From: Bordetella genomosp. 11
GTDB lineage: Bacteria; Pseudomonadota; Gammaproteobacteria; Burkholderiales; Burkholderiaceae_B
Assembly (NCBI RefSeq): GCF_002261215.1
Contig: NZ_NEVS01000002.1
Location: 62,001-126,000 of the forward strand
Length of the DNA: 64,000 bases
Direction: 5' to 3'
Each line of letters opens with the position of its first letter. The first letter of the stretch is position 1. Below, one piece after another: positions 28,702-38,631 of this stretch. The translations under genes were made by a program, and so were the position numbers. Under the pieces are notes generated by a model. That model was not told where the DNA came from, did no database searches, and was given only the letters and a program-made list of their open reading frames with translations.

Positions 28702-29691
28702 TCAGTCCGGACGGTCGATGCGGCCTTCCATTACATCCGCACAGGCGGCCTCGACACGTTCGGGGGCATCCCCGGCCAGGCAATCGACGATGATGCGTCC
28801 CGGCTGCGCGCGCAGCCAGGTCAACTGCCGTTTGGCCAATTGGCGCGTCGCCGCGATGCCGTTGGCGCGCGCCGCGTCCAGGTCGACCTCGCCATCCAGG
28901 TATGACCATATCTGCCGATAGCCGACGCAGCGCACCGAGGGCAGGCCGCTGTGCAGATCGCCGCGCGCGCGCAGGGCCCGTACTTCGTCCACCAGGCCCC
29001 GGTCCAGCATTTGGTCGAAGCGCGCCGCGATGCGCGCGTGCAGGGCCGCACGGTCCGAGGGCTCCAGGCTGATGGTGATGTAGCGGTACGTGTCCGCTTC
29101 GCCGCCGCTGCCGCCCACCGGCGCATTCGCGCGCGAGTCGGACGCGCGCTTCAGCAGTTCGGACATGGGGCGGCCGCTGACGATGCAGACTTCCAGGGCC
29201 CGCTGGATGCGTTGGCTGTCGTTGGGCGTCAGCCGTGCCGCGGTCGCGGGATCCAGGCGTGCCAGCTCCTCGCGCATGGCCGGCCAGCCGATCTCCCTGG
29301 CGCGGGCATCCAGCGAGGCCCGCAGGGCCGGATCCGCGGAAGGCAGATCGTCCAATCCCTCGCGCAAGGCCTTGAAGTAGAGCATGGTGCCGCCGGCCAG
29401 CAGGGGTATGCGGCCGCGCGCATGGATGTCGCCGATCAATCGCAGCGCGTCGGCGCGGAACTCCGCGGCCGAATAGGATTGCGCCGGGTCGCGGATATCC
29501 AGCAGGTGCTGCGGGACCCGCGCGCGTTCGTGCTCGTCCGGTTTCGCGGTGCCGATATCCATGCCGCGATAGATCGTCGCGGAGTCGACATTGACGATCT
29601 CCAGCGGCCAGCGTCGGGCCACCGCCAGCGAGGCGGCGCTTTTGCCGGCGGCGGTCGGTCCGGTCAGGCAAAGAATGGGGCGGGGCGTCAT
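28702..29691 (-). CDS. miaA: tRNA dimethylallyltransferase
   Basis: A 329-residue enzyme that prenylates A37 of tRNAs reading UNN codons. The P-loop GPTAAGKS is at the N terminus, followed by [32 protein letters not shown] and the tRNA-binding [16 protein letters not shown]. The insert between these is normal. It is downstream of mutL (72-base gap) on the same strand, the conserved mutL-miaA arrangement. Confidence 0.96.
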   Translation of the reverse strand: MTPRPILCLTGPTAAGKSAASLAVARRWPLEIVNVDSATIYRGMDIGTAKPDEHERARVPQHLLDIRDPAQSYSAAEFRADALRLIGDIHARGRIPLLAGGTMLYFKALREGLDDLPSADPALRASLDARAREIGWPAMREELARLDPATAARLTPNDSQRIQRALEVCIVSGRPMSELLKRASDSRANAPVGGSGGEADTYRYITISLEPSDRAALHARIAARFDQMLDRGLVDEVRALRARGDLHSGLPSVRCVGYRQIWSYLDGEVDLDAARANGIAATRQLAKRQLTWLRAQPGRIIVDCLAGDAPERVEAACADVMEGRIDRPD

Positions 29692-29763
29692 GTCGTGATG
29701 CGAAGGGCCGCGGTGCGCGCGGTGTCGCCGCGCGGGCGGTCGATATTCATGAGCGCGGCTCGG

Positions 29764-31752
29764 CTACTGGCCACGCAGGAACAGCCGGTCCAGGTCGGAC
29801 AGGGACCATTGCACCCACGTCGGACGGCCGTGATTGCATTGGTCGGCACGTTCGGTGGCTTCCATGTGGCGCAGCAGGGCGTTCATTTCCTCGATGGTCA
29901 GGCGCCGGTTGGCGCGCACGGAGCCGTGGCAGGCCATGGTCGCCAGCAGTTCGTTGCGCTGTTCGGTCAGCAGGCGCGATACGCCGACGGTCGCCAGGTC
30001 TCGCAACATCGCGCGTGCCAAGGATTCGACATCGCCCCGCGCCAGCAGCGCGGGCACGGAACGCACCGCGATGGATGCCGGCCCCGCGGGCCGCATGCGG
30101 AATCCCAGTTCTTCCAGTTGGTCCTCGCACTCCTCGACCAGGGCCACGTCCTTTTCCTGCGCATTGAATACTACCGGCACAAGCAGGTCCTGGCGCGGCA
30201 TGGTACGCGCGTCGAGGGCGGTCTTCAGCTGCTCATAGACGACGCGTTCATGGGCGGCGTGCATATCGACCAGCACCAGCCCGCGCTTGTTCTGCGCCAG
30301 GATGTAGATGCCGTGCAGCTGGGCCAGCGCCATGCCCAGCGGGTGTTCCTCGTCGGCGGGGAGCGCGGCATTGCCGGGACCCGGTTCGCGCAAGGGCAGG
30401 GCAGACGGCACGGCCGCGCCGTCCGTCATGGCCGAGGCATAGTCCACGACAGCCGTGGACGCCGTGTCTGCCGCGCCTGCCCGCGCGCCATCGCCGGTAC
30501 TGTCTTCCAGCGGACGATAGAGGCTTTGCCAGTCGGCCGTCCCGGCCGCCGGCGCGCCATGCAGCCGGAAAGGCACCTGGGTATGGGGCCTGGCGGCCGG
30601 GAATGCGGGATTGGGGGCGCGATACGCCGCGGACGGCGCGCCGCCGGCTCCCCCGGTGTATGGCCGGTACGGCGCCGCGGCGCCGGAGGGCAGCGCGGTA
30701 TCCCGCTGCATGGCCGTATCCGCGCCTGCCGCCATGGTGTCCCGCCCTTCGGCCACACTGCTGCCGCCGGTCTGCGCCAGGGCATCCGAGACTGCCTGGG
30801 ACACGAAGCGATGCACCGCGCCGCTATCGCGGAAACGTACCTCGTGCTTGGCCGGATGCACGTTCACATCCACCGCCGCGGGGTCGATATCCAGGAACAG
30901 CACATAGGCCGGCTGGCGATCGCCGTGCAGGACGTCCGCATATGCGCTGCGCAATGCGTGGCTGACCGTACGATCGCGCACGAAACGTCCGTTCACGTAC
31001 AGGTACTGGCGATCGGCGCGCGCCCGCGCGGCCGTGGGCCGCGTGACCATGCCGGTAAGCACGACGGGCCCGACCGCCCGATCGATCAGGACCCCCTGGT
31101 CGGCGAACTCCGCGCCCAAAACGTCGCGGATGCGTTGCGGCGCGTCCGCGGGCAGCCATTGCCGATGCGCGCGGTCGTGATGAAAAAGGCGGAAGGCGAC
31201 GCCCGGGTTCGCCAGGGCGATGCGTTCCATGGCATCCAGGCAATGGCCGAACTCCGTTGCCTCGGCCCGCAGGAACTTGCGGCGCGCCGGCACGGCGTCG
31301 AACAGCTGCCGCACGTCGACGGTGGTGCCGGGTGGCCCGGAGGCCGGCGCGATTTCCCCGCTGTTGGCGTCGATCTGCGACGCATGCGCATCTTCGCGCG
31401 TGCGCGAAATCAGCGTTACCTGCGCCACCGATGCAATGGATGCCAGCGCTTCGCCGCGAAACCCCATGGACGCCACCGCTTCCAGTTCATCGAGCGTGGC
31501 GATCTTGCTGGTCGCATGACGGCGCAGCGCCAGTGGCAGCTCCGCCGGGGGGATGCCGCCGCCGTCATCCGTGACGGCGATGCGGCGGATGCCCCCGCCT
31601 TCCAACCTGACTTCGATGGCCCTGGCGCCGGCGTCGATCGCGTTCTCCAGCAGCTCCTTCAGGACGGACGCGGGGCGTTCGATGACCTCGCCAGCGGCGA
31701 TCTGGCTGATCAAAAGGTCGGGTAGGGCGGCGATGGGGCGGCGATCGGGCAT
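29764..31752 (-). CDS. mutL: DNA mismatch repair protein MutL (endonuclease type)
   Basis: Couples mismatch recognition by MutS to strand processing. The N-terminal GHKL ATPase is intact: [16 protein letters not shown] and [14 protein letters not shown] long Pro/Ala linker (about residues 330-470) precedes the dimerisation domain. This has [12 protein letters not shown] starting at D496, the DQHA(X)2E(X)4E-type metal site of nicking MutL proteins, plus the [12 protein letters not shown] and CNHGRPTW motifs. E. coli MutL lacks this site and uses MutH. Hence repair here is expected to be MutH-independent. Full length, 662 residues. Confidence 0.95.
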   Translation of the reverse strand: MPDRRPIAALPDLLISQIAAGEVIERPASVLKELLENAIDAGARAIEVRLEGGGIRRIAVTDDGGGIPPAELPLALRRHATSKIATLDELEAVASMGFRGEALASIASVAQVTLISRTREDAHASQIDANSGEIAPASGPPGTTVDVRQLFDAVPARRKFLRAEATEFGHCLDAMERIALANPGVAFRLFHHDRAHRQWLPADAPQRIRDVLGAEFADQGVLIDRAVGPVVLTGMVTRPTAARARADRQYLYVNGRFVRDRTVSHALRSAYADVLHGDRQPAYVLFLDIDPAAVDVNVHPAKHEVRFRDSGAVHRFVSQAVSDALAQTGGSSVAEGRDTMAAGADTAMQRDTALPSGAAAPYRPYTGGAGGAPSAAYRAPNPAFPAARPHTQVPFRLHGAPAAGTADWQSLYRPLEDSTGDGARAGAADTASTAVVDYASAMTDGAAVPSALPLREPGPGNAALPADEEHPLGMALAQLHGIYILAQNKRGLVLVDMHAAHERVVYEQLKTALDARTMPRQDLLVPVVFNAQEKDVALVEECEDQLEELGFRMRPAGPASIAVRSVPALLARGDVESLARAMLRDLATVGVSRLLTEQRNELLATMACHGSVRANRRLTIEEMNALLRHMEATERADQCNHGRPTWVQWSLSDLDRLFLRGQ

Positions 31753-31851
31753 GGGCGGGTATGACTAGGGTTTGCGATTGATTTTAGCCCCGGTCCCGGG
31801 TCGGCTATAGTCGCGGGCTACGCCCCCGTCTCCTAACCTGATTCCGCCCGC

Positions 31852-32502
31852 ATGCTCGATTTACTGAATATGGTGTTGCACATCGACCAGACTCTTGGAG
31901 TCTGGGTCGCCCAGTACGGCTCCTGGGTCTATCTGGTGCTGTTCCTGATCGTTTTCGGAGAAACGGGCTTCGTAGTCCTTCCCTTCCTGCCAGGCGATTC
32001 CCTGCTGTTCATCGCCGGCGCGTTCGGGGCCTCCGGCCATATCGATCCCATGCTGCTGGGCGTACTGCTGATCGTGGCGGCGATTACCGGCAACACGCTG
32101 AACTATGCCGTCGGGCGCTACATCGGGCCGCGGGTGTTCTCCATGAACGTGCGCTTCCTGGATCGCACGGCCCTGATGCGCACGCACGCCTTCTACGAGA
32201 AACATGGCGGCAAGACCATCATCCTGTCGCGCTTCATCCCGCTGGTGCGCACCTTCGCGCCCTTCGTGGCCGGCGTGGCGGAAATGAGCGTGGCACGCTT
32301 CCAGCTGTTCAATATCACCGGCGCGATCCTGTGGGTGGGCAGCCTGGTGACGGCCGGCTATTTCTTCGGCAACATCCCGATGGTCAAGGAACGCCTGAAC
32401 CTGATCGTGCTGATCGGCCTGGGGGCGGCCATCCTGCCGCTGGTGCTGGCCGGGCTATGGAAGGTCTTCCGGCGCCGCCATGGCGGGACAACGCATGGTT
32501 GA
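31852..32502 (+). CDS. DedA-family inner-membrane protein
   Basis: A 216-residue integral membrane protein of the DedA/SNARE-associated family. The motif ETGFVVLPFLPGDSLLF (acidic and Pro-Gly positions) and the arginine motif ILSRFIPLVRTFAPFVAGVAEM are diagnostic. Members support envelope homeostasis and recycling of undecaprenyl phosphate or phospholipids across the membrane. It is divergent from mutL over 99 bases; a TATAGT at 31806-31811 could be its -10. Confidence 0.92.
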   Translation: MLDLLNMVLHIDQTLGVWVAQYGSWVYLVLFLIVFGETGFVVLPFLPGDSLLFIAGAFGASGHIDPMLLGVLLIVAAITGNTLNYAVGRYIGPRVFSMNVRFLDRTALMRTHAFYEKHGGKTIILSRFIPLVRTFAPFVAGVAEMSVARFQLFNITGAILWVGSLVTAGYFFGNIPMVKERLNLIVLIGLGAAILPLVLAGLWKVFRRRHGGTTHG

Positions 32503-32528
32503 TACCGCGCCGGCGGCGCGGTATCGCT

Positions 32529-33911
32529 TCAGGTGACGTCACCCACGCGCGCCAGCGGCGGGTTCGAGGTCAGGTAGCGCTGGATGCCGGTAAACATCGC
32601 CATCGCCAGCTTGTCCTGATGCGACGACGACTTCAGCAGCGCTTCCTCGTTGGGATTGCTGATGAAAGCCGTCTCGACCAGGATGGACGGGATGTCGGGC
32701 GCCTTCAGCACCGCGAATCCGGCTTGTTCCACATCGTCCTTGTGCAGGCGGTTGATCTTCTTGATCTCTTCCAGCAGCACGCTGCCCAGTTTCAGGGAAT
32801 CGTGGATTTGCGCTGACGTGGACAGGTCCAGCAACACCTTCGCGACCTGCTCGTCGTGCGAACCCAGGTTGACGCCGCCGATCAGGTCGGCGGCGTTTTC
32901 CTTGTTCGCCATCCATCGCGCGGCGGCACTGGACGCGCCGCGCTGCGACAGCGCGAATACCGAAGACCCGCTCGCGCTCGGCTTGATCCAGGCGTCGGCG
33001 TGGATGGACACGAACAGGTCGGCGCGCACGCGACGCGCCTTCTGCACGCGCACGTGCAGCGGCACGAAGTAATCGTCGTCGCGCGTCAGATAGGCACGCA
33101 TATTGGGCTGGGCGTCGATCAATGCCTTCAGCCGGTGCGCGATACGCAGGACCACGTCTTTTTCACGCAGGCCGGTCCGCCCGCTGGCGCCGGGATCCTC
33201 GCCGCCATGGCCGGGATCCAGCGCGATGGTCAGCATGCGCTTGCGCCCGCTGAGCTTGGGCGAAGGATCGGACGGGCGCGGCAGCGCCACGGCCGGCGGC
33301 GTATTGGGCAGCGGCGCGGGCGGCGGAATGGTGGCCGTGGCCGGCCCGGGCGGGTTGCGCGAGATGTCTTCCAGGATGCGCGCCAACGGGTCGTCGACAT
33401 CCGGCCCGGCGGGTTTTTTCAGGATGGCCATCAGCGGGTCCTGGGCCACCTTCGGGTACAGGTCCAGCACCAGGCGGAACTGGTAGTCGGCCACCGGCTT
33501 CAGCGTGAAGATCTGCGGCGCCACCGCCTGCTTCAGGTCGAAGACCAGGCGCACGACGTTGGGACGGTTCTGCGCGATGCGCAGCGAACGGATGTATGGA
33601 TCGTCCTTGCGGATCTTGGCCGCCAGCTCGTTCAGCGACGGGCTCATGGACAGCCCCTGGATATCCACGACCAGGCGGTCGGGATTTTCGAGCGTGAATT
33701 GTTCCGCCTTCAGTTCGCTGTCCAGTTCCAGCGTTACGCGGGTGTATTCGTCCGCCGGCCACGTGCGTACCGCCAGGATGGTGGCAGCCTGCGCCAGGCG
33801 TGGAATGACGGGAAGGACGAGCAGCGTGGCGGCGGCGCCGATCAGGCGTCGCCGGGAGACGGCGCGCCGGTGGGCCGGGGCGCCTGAAGGGGGACAATCG
33901 CGTTCAGCCAT
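32529..33911 (-). CDS. amiC: N-acetylmuramoyl-L-alanine amidase, AmiC-type with AMIN domain
   Basis: Splits daughter-cell peptidoglycan by cutting the amide between MurNAc and stem peptide. The 460-residue precursor has a Tat-type signal (SRRRLIGAAATLLVL... to AQA), an AMIN septal-targeting domain (about 45-150), a Pro-rich linker and an amidase_3 domain (about 240-450). The latter has ALDPGHGGEDPGASG, VSIHADAW and LVETAFISN, supplying the zinc His/Glu residues and catalytic Glu. GAGGA with six-base spacing supports the ATG at 33911, which lies inside tsaE (70-base overlap). Confidence 0.93.
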   Translation of the reverse strand: MAERDCPPSGAPAHRRAVSRRRLIGAAATLLVLPVIPRLAQAATILAVRTWPADEYTRVTLELDSELKAEQFTLENPDRLVVDIQGLSMSPSLNELAAKIRKDDPYIRSLRIAQNRPNVVRLVFDLKQAVAPQIFTLKPVADYQFRLVLDLYPKVAQDPLMAILKKPAGPDVDDPLARILEDISRNPPGPATATIPPPAPLPNTPPAVALPRPSDPSPKLSGRKRMLTIALDPGHGGEDPGASGRTGLREKDVVLRIAHRLKALIDAQPNMRAYLTRDDDYFVPLHVRVQKARRVRADLFVSIHADAWIKPSASGSSVFALSQRGASSAAARWMANKENAADLIGGVNLGSHDEQVAKVLLDLSTSAQIHDSLKLGSVLLEEIKKINRLHKDDVEQAGFAVLKAPDIPSILVETAFISNPNEEALLKSSSHQDKLAMAMFTGIQRYLTSNPPLARVGDVT

Positions 33912-34375
33912 AGTTGTCCTCGAGCGGTATGCGCGGTCAATGTGGCATCCCGTCCCTGCCCGGCATAAGCCAGGTCGATGTGCAGATCGGGAGGGGGTAA
34001 AAGCCCCGCTGCCCGCTCCGGCCATTCGATCAGGACGACCACATCATCCCGCAGTAAATCGCGGAATCCTGCGTCCAGCCACTCGCGCGGATCGCTAAAT
34101 CTATAAAAATCAAAGTGATAGAAGTATAAGTTAGAAACTTTATAGGTTTCAAGCAGGGCGTAGCTGGGGCTTTTGATCCGGCCCTTAATGCCGCTTTCGC
34201 GCAACAGGGCCCGGACGAAGGCGGTTTTTCCCGCTCCCAGGTCGCCCGAAAGGTGAATGCGGCCCCCGGGTGCCGAGGGGCCGGCACCGCTAAGCAGCGG
34301 GGCGAAGCGCCGCGCCAGCTCGTCGGTGGCGCGGTCGTCGGGCAAATGCAGAGTGATGCTGCGGGCAGCGGACAT
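33842..34375 (-). CDS. tsaE: tRNA threonylcarbamoyladenosine biosynthesis ATPase TsaE
   Basis: A 177-residue P-loop ATPase that works with TsaB and TsaD to make t6A37 in tRNA. Walker A is GDLGAGKT (44-51), followed by SPSYALLETY, FDFYRFSDP and LIEWPERA, which define the family. The C-terminal end overlaps the start of amiC by 70 bases in another frame. The central DNA around 34080-34150 is noticeably AT-rich relative to its surroundings. Confidence 0.93.
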   Translation of the reverse strand: MSAARSITLHLPDDRATDELARRFAPLLSGAGPSAPGGRIHLSGDLGAGKTAFVRALLRESGIKGRIKSPSYALLETYKVSNLYFYHFDFYRFSDPREWLDAGFRDLLRDDVVVLIEWPERAAGLLPPPDLHIDLAYAGQGRDATLTAHTARGQLWLNAIVPLQAPRPTGAPSPGDA

Positions 34376-34457
34376 GGCGCGGGTCGAGTGGTAAAAACAG
34401 GGGATTATAGGAACCGCCTGCGCGCGAGGCGCGGGCGAACAACGGAGCTGCATCCTC

Positions 34458-35855
34458 ATGAAGACCCGCACCGAGAAAGATACCTTCGGCCCCATCGACG
34501 TTCCCGCCGACCACCTCTGGGGCGCGCAGACGCAGCGGTCGCTGCAGTTCTTCGCGATCTCCACCGAGAAGATGCCGGTCCCCCTGGTCGATGCGATGGC
34601 GCGGCTGAAGAAGGCGGCGGCGCAGGTCAATGCCCAGTTGGGCGAGCTGGACCGCGGCATCGCGGATGCCATCGCAAAGGCCGCGGACGAAGTCATCGCC
34701 GGCAAGTGGCCGGACGAATTCCCGCTATCGGTCTGGCAGACGGGTTCGGGCACGCAAAGCAATATGAACATGAACGAGGTGCTGGCCAACCGCGCTTCGG
34801 AAATCCTCGGCGGTGAGCGAGGCGAGGGCCGCAAGGTACATCCGAACGACCACGTCAACCGAGGGCAGTCGTCCAACGACACTTTCCCCACCGCCATGCA
34901 CGTCGCGGCCGCCGTGCAGGTCGAACAGCACCTGCTGCCGGCGCTGAAGGCGCTGCGCGCCACGATGGCGGAAAAAAGCGCGGCGTTCTACGACATCGTC
35001 AAGATCGGCCGCACCCATTTGCAGGATGCGACGCCGTTGACGCTGGGCCAGGAGCTGTCCGGCCACGTCGCGCAGCTGGATTTGTCCGAACAGCAAATAA
35101 GGGCGGCGTTGCCGGGCCTGCACCAATTGGCCATCGGCGGCACGGCCGTGGGCACCGGCCTGAACGCGCACCCGGAATTCAGCGCGCGTGTCTCGGCGCA
35201 ACTGGCGCACGACACCGGCGCCGCCTTCGTATCGGCACCCAACAAATTCCAGGCATTGGCCTCGCACGAGGCCTTGCTGTTCATGCATGGCGCGCTCAAG
35301 ACGCTGGCGGCCGGACTGATCAAGCTAGCCAACGATGTGCGCTGGCTGGCCAGCGGCCCGCGCTCCGGGCTGGGCGAAATCAGCATTCCGGAGAACGAGC
35401 CGGGCAGCTCCATCATGCCGGGCAAGGTCAATCCCACGCAGTGCGAGGCCATCACCATGCTGGGCGCGCAGGTGCTGGGCAATGACGTCGCGATCAACAT
35501 CGGTGGCGCCAGCGGGAACTTCGAGCTGAACGTGTTCAAGCCGATGTTGATCCACAACTTCCTGCAATCGGTGCGCCTGCTGACCGACGGCATGCACAGC
35601 TTCAACGAACACTGCGCCAAGGGCATAGAACCGAATCGGGAGCGCATCGCCGAGCTGGTCGATCGCTCGCTGATGCTGGTAACGGCATTGAATCCGCACA
35701 TCGGCTATGACAAGGCCGCCCAGATCGCCAAGAAGGCGCACAAGGAAAACCTGTCGTTGAAAGAAGCCGCGCTGCAGCTTGGCCATGTCACCGACGAGCA
35801 GTTCCGGCAGTGGGTCGTGCCCGCGGACATGACCAACGCCAGGCGCAAGCCGTAA
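34458..35855 (+). CDS. fumC: class II fumarate hydratase
   Basis: A 465-residue iron-free fumarase of the aspartase/fumarase superfamily. It starts [20 protein letters not shown], has [14 protein letters not shown], the catalytic-His region [17 protein letters not shown] and the signature [15 protein letters not shown]. Class II enzymes are oxidation-resistant and often take over when the class I enzyme is iron-starved or damaged. No regulatory site is recognisable upstream. Confidence 0.96.
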   Translation: MKTRTEKDTFGPIDVPADHLWGAQTQRSLQFFAISTEKMPVPLVDAMARLKKAAAQVNAQLGELDRGIADAIAKAADEVIAGKWPDEFPLSVWQTGSGTQSNMNMNEVLANRASEILGGERGEGRKVHPNDHVNRGQSSNDTFPTAMHVAAAVQVEQHLLPALKALRATMAEKSAAFYDIVKIGRTHLQDATPLTLGQELSGHVAQLDLSEQQIRAALPGLHQLAIGGTAVGTGLNAHPEFSARVSAQLAHDTGAAFVSAPNKFQALASHEALLFMHGALKTLAAGLIKLANDVRWLASGPRSGLGEISIPENEPGSSIMPGKVNPTQCEAITMLGAQVLGNDVAINIGGASGNFELNVFKPMLIHNFLQSVRLLTDGMHSFNEHCAKGIEPNRERIAELVDRSLMLVTALNPHIGYDKAAQIAKKAHKENLSLKEAALQLGHVTDEQFRQWVVPADMTNARRKP

Positions 35856-35862
35856 GCCGTAA

Positions 35863-35884
35863 AGCGGGCGAGCAACCGCCCGCT
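35863..35884. terminator. hairpin between converging fumC and AEC permease genes
   Basis: AGCGGGCG and CGCCCGCT form a perfect 8-bp stem with a 6-base loop, just after the fumC stop and touching the stop of the opposing gene. No T run follows on the fumC strand, so termination strength is uncertain. Confidence 0.5.
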
Positions 35885-36776
35885 ATCCCGCCATCGCCAG
35901 CCACATCGGGATGCTGGCGGCCGAGGCCAGCGTGCCCAGCGAAATCACCACGGCGACCAGGCGGCCATCGCCGCCCATGCGCATGGCCAGCACGTAGCTG
36001 GCCGATGCCGTGGGCAGGGCGGCGAATACCAGCAGCATGCGGGCGTCCAGCGGCGGCAGCGCCAGCGCGCGTGCCACCGCGATGGCCGTCAACGGCAGCA
36101 CCAGCAGCTTCACCACCAGCATCCAGGCGATGAGCTTGCCGTGGCGGCGTCCGCCTTCCCAGGACAGGTTGGCGCCCACGCACAGAATACCCACGGCGAT
36201 TGCCGCGGCGCCCAGCCGCGCCAGGAAAATATCGACGGGCCCGGGCAGTTGCAGGCCGGCGAAATTGCAGGCCAGGCCCGCCAGCGTGGAAACCACGAGC
36301 GGGTTGCGCATCAGCTCGCGACCCAGGTTGCCGCCGTTGTGGCGCGCCAGCGCATGCACGGCCATGACATTCGCGATGGGCACGGCCAGCCCCACCAGTA
36401 CCGCCATGATGGTCTGGCCTCGCGTGCCGCCCAGGTTGGCGGCCAGCGCCAGGCCGATATAAGTGTTGAAGCGGTAGGCGCACTGCGCGACGGACGCATA
36501 GGCCATGCGCTCCGGCTTCAGGACCGGCAGCGCCAGCCATGCCGCGATATAGCCCACCACGAGCACCAGTGCCACCGCCTGCAGCAGCATCAGCGCGCTG
36601 GCCGCCGTCAATGGCGTGCGCACGATGGCCTGGAAGAGCAAAGCGGGGAACAGGACGAAGTACACCAGCCGTTCCAGGCCCGTGAAGAAATCGCGTTCGA
36701 AGCGAAGTTTGTGATGAAGCGCCCAGCCCAGGGCGACAAGCAGAAAATCGGGCAGAACCAGCAGTGCGACGGACAT
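35883..36776 (-). CDS. AEC-family (auxin efflux carrier-like) permease
   Basis: A 297-residue membrane protein with about ten hydrophobic segments and the family layout: VLPDFLLVALGWALHHKL, FYVLFPALLFQAIVR-like helices, AYRFNTYIGLALAANLGG and a C-terminal ALPTASASYVLAMRMGGD motif. Bacterial members move small carboxylates such as malate or malonate. Position next to fumC is compatible with dicarboxylate transport, but this is only inference. Confidence 0.83.
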   Translation of the reverse strand: MSVALLVLPDFLLVALGWALHHKLRFERDFFTGLERLVYFVLFPALLFQAIVRTPLTAASALMLLQAVALVLVVGYIAAWLALPVLKPERMAYASVAQCAYRFNTYIGLALAANLGGTRGQTIMAVLVGLAVPIANVMAVHALARHNGGNLGRELMRNPLVVSTLAGLACNFAGLQLPGPVDIFLARLGAAAIAVGILCVGANLSWEGGRRHGKLIAWMLVVKLLVLPLTAIAVARALALPPLDARMLLVFAALPTASASYVLAMRMGGDGRLVAVVISLGTLASAASIPMWLAMAG

Positions 36777-36956
36777 GGGGGTGTGGGCGATAGAACGGGT
36801 ACCTCGGGGTTGCCCCGGTACCTCATGTAAACATTTGCTGCTATTCTGCGCGATTGTGCAGGAGTGTGCACGTCGCCCATGAGGCGAAAGAAATGCACGG
36901 CCGCTACCAAATCAGCCCGCAAAGGGCGGGTTGAAGAACACACAGGAGATCGATCG

Positions 36957-37940
36957 ATGATGAAAATCCGCACGCTGGCGTGGGCCATTGCGCTGGGCGC
37001 GGGCAGCCTGGCCACGTCCGCGCAGGCCGCCGACAACTATCCCAGCCACGCCATACGCGTAATCGTGCCTTTCGCCCCGGGCGGTTCCACCGACATCATT
37101 GCGCGCCTGGTCACCCAGCGCATGAGTCAGGAACTGGGCCAGCCCATGGTCATCGAGAACAAGGGCGGTGCCGGTGGCGCGATCGGCGCGGCCGAAGGCG
37201 CCAAGGCCGCGCCCGATGGCTACACGCTATCCATCGCCACGGTGTCGACGATGGCGGTCAATCCCGCCTGCCGGCCCAACGATCTTCCCTACGATCCGAT
37301 CAAGGATTTCCAGCCGGTCACCAACTTCGCCAATACCGCGAACGTGGTCTCGGTGAATCCCAAGAAGATGCCGGTCAAGGACTTCAAGGAATTCCTGGAT
37401 GTCCTGAAGAAGAACCCGGGCAAGTATTCCTACGGCAGCTCGGGCACCTGCGGCGTGCTGCACCTGATGGGCGAATCGTTCAAGCTGGCCACGGGCACGG
37501 ACATCGTGCACGTTCCCTACAAGGGATCCGGACCGGCGCTGGCCGACGCGGTGGGTGGGCAGATCGAAATCCTGTTCGATAACCTGCCGTCTTCCATGCC
37601 GCAGATCCAGGCCAAGGCAATCCATGCGATGGCGGTGGCGTGGCCCAAGCGCATCAAGTCCCTGCCGGATGTGCCGACCTTCGCCGAAGTGGGATATCCC
37701 GCGGTGAACCAGCCGGTGTGGTATGGCCTGCTGGCGCCCGCCAACACCCCGATGGCCATCGTGAACAAGCTGCGCGATGCCGCCGTGGTGGCCCTGAAGG
37801 ATCCCAAGGTGATCAAGGCGCTGGACGAGCAAGGTTCCGAACCGTCCGGCAATACGCCCGAGGAATTCGCCAAAGAGATCAAGGCGCAATACGACTGGGC
37901 CAAGGAAATCGTGAAGAAGCAGAACATCAAGCTCGAATAA
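36957..37940 (+). CDS. Bug-family (TctC-like) periplasmic solute-binding protein
   Basis: A 327-residue protein with signal peptide (MMKIRTLAWAIALGAGSLAT ... SAQA) and the complete Bug fold: YPSHAIRVIVPFAPGGSTDI, ENKGGAGGAIGAA, HVPYKGSGPALADAVGGQ and WYGLLAPANTPM. AGGAGA lies seven bases before the ATG at 36957 (a second ATG follows directly). Ligand unknown; no TctAB permease is adjacent. Only about half identical by eye to the other Bug protein at 12.2 kb, so they are not a recent duplicate. A strong terminator follows immediately. Confidence 0.93.
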   Translation: MMKIRTLAWAIALGAGSLATSAQAADNYPSHAIRVIVPFAPGGSTDIIARLVTQRMSQELGQPMVIENKGGAGGAIGAAEGAKAAPDGYTLSIATVSTMAVNPACRPNDLPYDPIKDFQPVTNFANTANVVSVNPKKMPVKDFKEFLDVLKKNPGKYSYGSSGTCGVLHLMGESFKLATGTDIVHVPYKGSGPALADAVGGQIEILFDNLPSSMPQIQAKAIHAMAVAWPKRIKSLPDVPTFAEVGYPAVNQPVWYGLLAPANTPMAIVNKLRDAAVVALKDPKVIKALDEQGSEPSGNTPEEFAKEIKAQYDWAKEIVKKQNIKLE

Positions 37941-37959
37941 TCGATACGAGCGCGATGGC

Positions 37960-37987
37960 AAAAAGCCAGGCGCGAGCCTGGCTTTTT
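37960..37987 (+). terminator. Rho-independent terminator after the Bug gene
   Basis: AAAAAGCCAGGC, a GCGA loop and GCCTGGCTTTTT make a perfect 12-bp inverted repeat ending in five T, 19 bases after the stop. It is symmetric and could act on both strands. Confidence 0.92.
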
Positions 37988-38037
37988 CCATTTGCAGCCG
38001 GCCGTCCGTCGTGCCGCCACATCCCTACAATGACGCC

Positions 38038-38526
38038 ATGAGCAAGACCCGACACGTATCCGAAACTCCGGCGACGCAGTTCCTGAAGCAGCACAAGGTC
38101 GCCTACAGCGAGCACACCTACGACTACGTCGACCACGGCGGCGCGGGAGAGGCCGCGCGGCAGCTGGGCCTGGACCCGCATGCGGTCGTGAAAACACTGG
38201 TCATGGAGGACGAATCCGCCCGGCCCCTGATCGTGCTGATGCATGGGGACCGCGAGGTCTCCACCAAGAACCTGGCGCGGCAGGCCGGCCTGAAAAAAGT
38301 CGCGCCCTGCCAACCGGAAGCGGCGCAGCGCCATTCCGGCTACCAGGTAGGGGGCACCTCGCCTTTCGGGACGCGCAAGCGCATGCCCGTCTGGGTAGAG
38401 GCCAGCGTGCTGGACTATCCCACGATCTATATCAACGGCGGCCGGCGCGGCTACCTTATCGGTATCGCGCCCGCGATACTGGTCGACCTGCTGGGCGCGC
38501 ATCCCGTTTCCGTCGGGCTCGAGTAG
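38038..38526 (+). CDS. ybaK: Cys-tRNA(Pro)/Cys-tRNA(Cys) deacylase YbaK
   Basis: A 162-residue trans-editing protein that hydrolyses mischarged Cys-tRNA(Pro). It has DPHAVVKTLVMEDE with the conserved lysine and the GGTSPFGTRKRMPVWVE motif that separates YbaK from ProX and the ProRS INS domain. The ATG at 38038 matches the family N terminus (TPATQFLKQHKV). It converges on the GlxA-type regulator. Confidence 0.93.
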   Translation: MSKTRHVSETPATQFLKQHKVAYSEHTYDYVDHGGAGEAARQLGLDPHAVVKTLVMEDESARPLIVLMHGDREVSTKNLARQAGLKKVAPCQPEAAQRHSGYQVGGTSPFGTRKRMPVWVEASVLDYPTIYINGGRRGYLIGIAPAILVDLLGAHPVSVGLE

Positions 38527-38631
38527 GCGAAATAGTCGAACGGGAGTTACGCCGGCTCGGTACGGGCGCGCGACGGCTCGATAAGGCTGCCACGGCGCCG
38601 CCGGGACTTCGCCACCGCCACGCGGTCGGGT

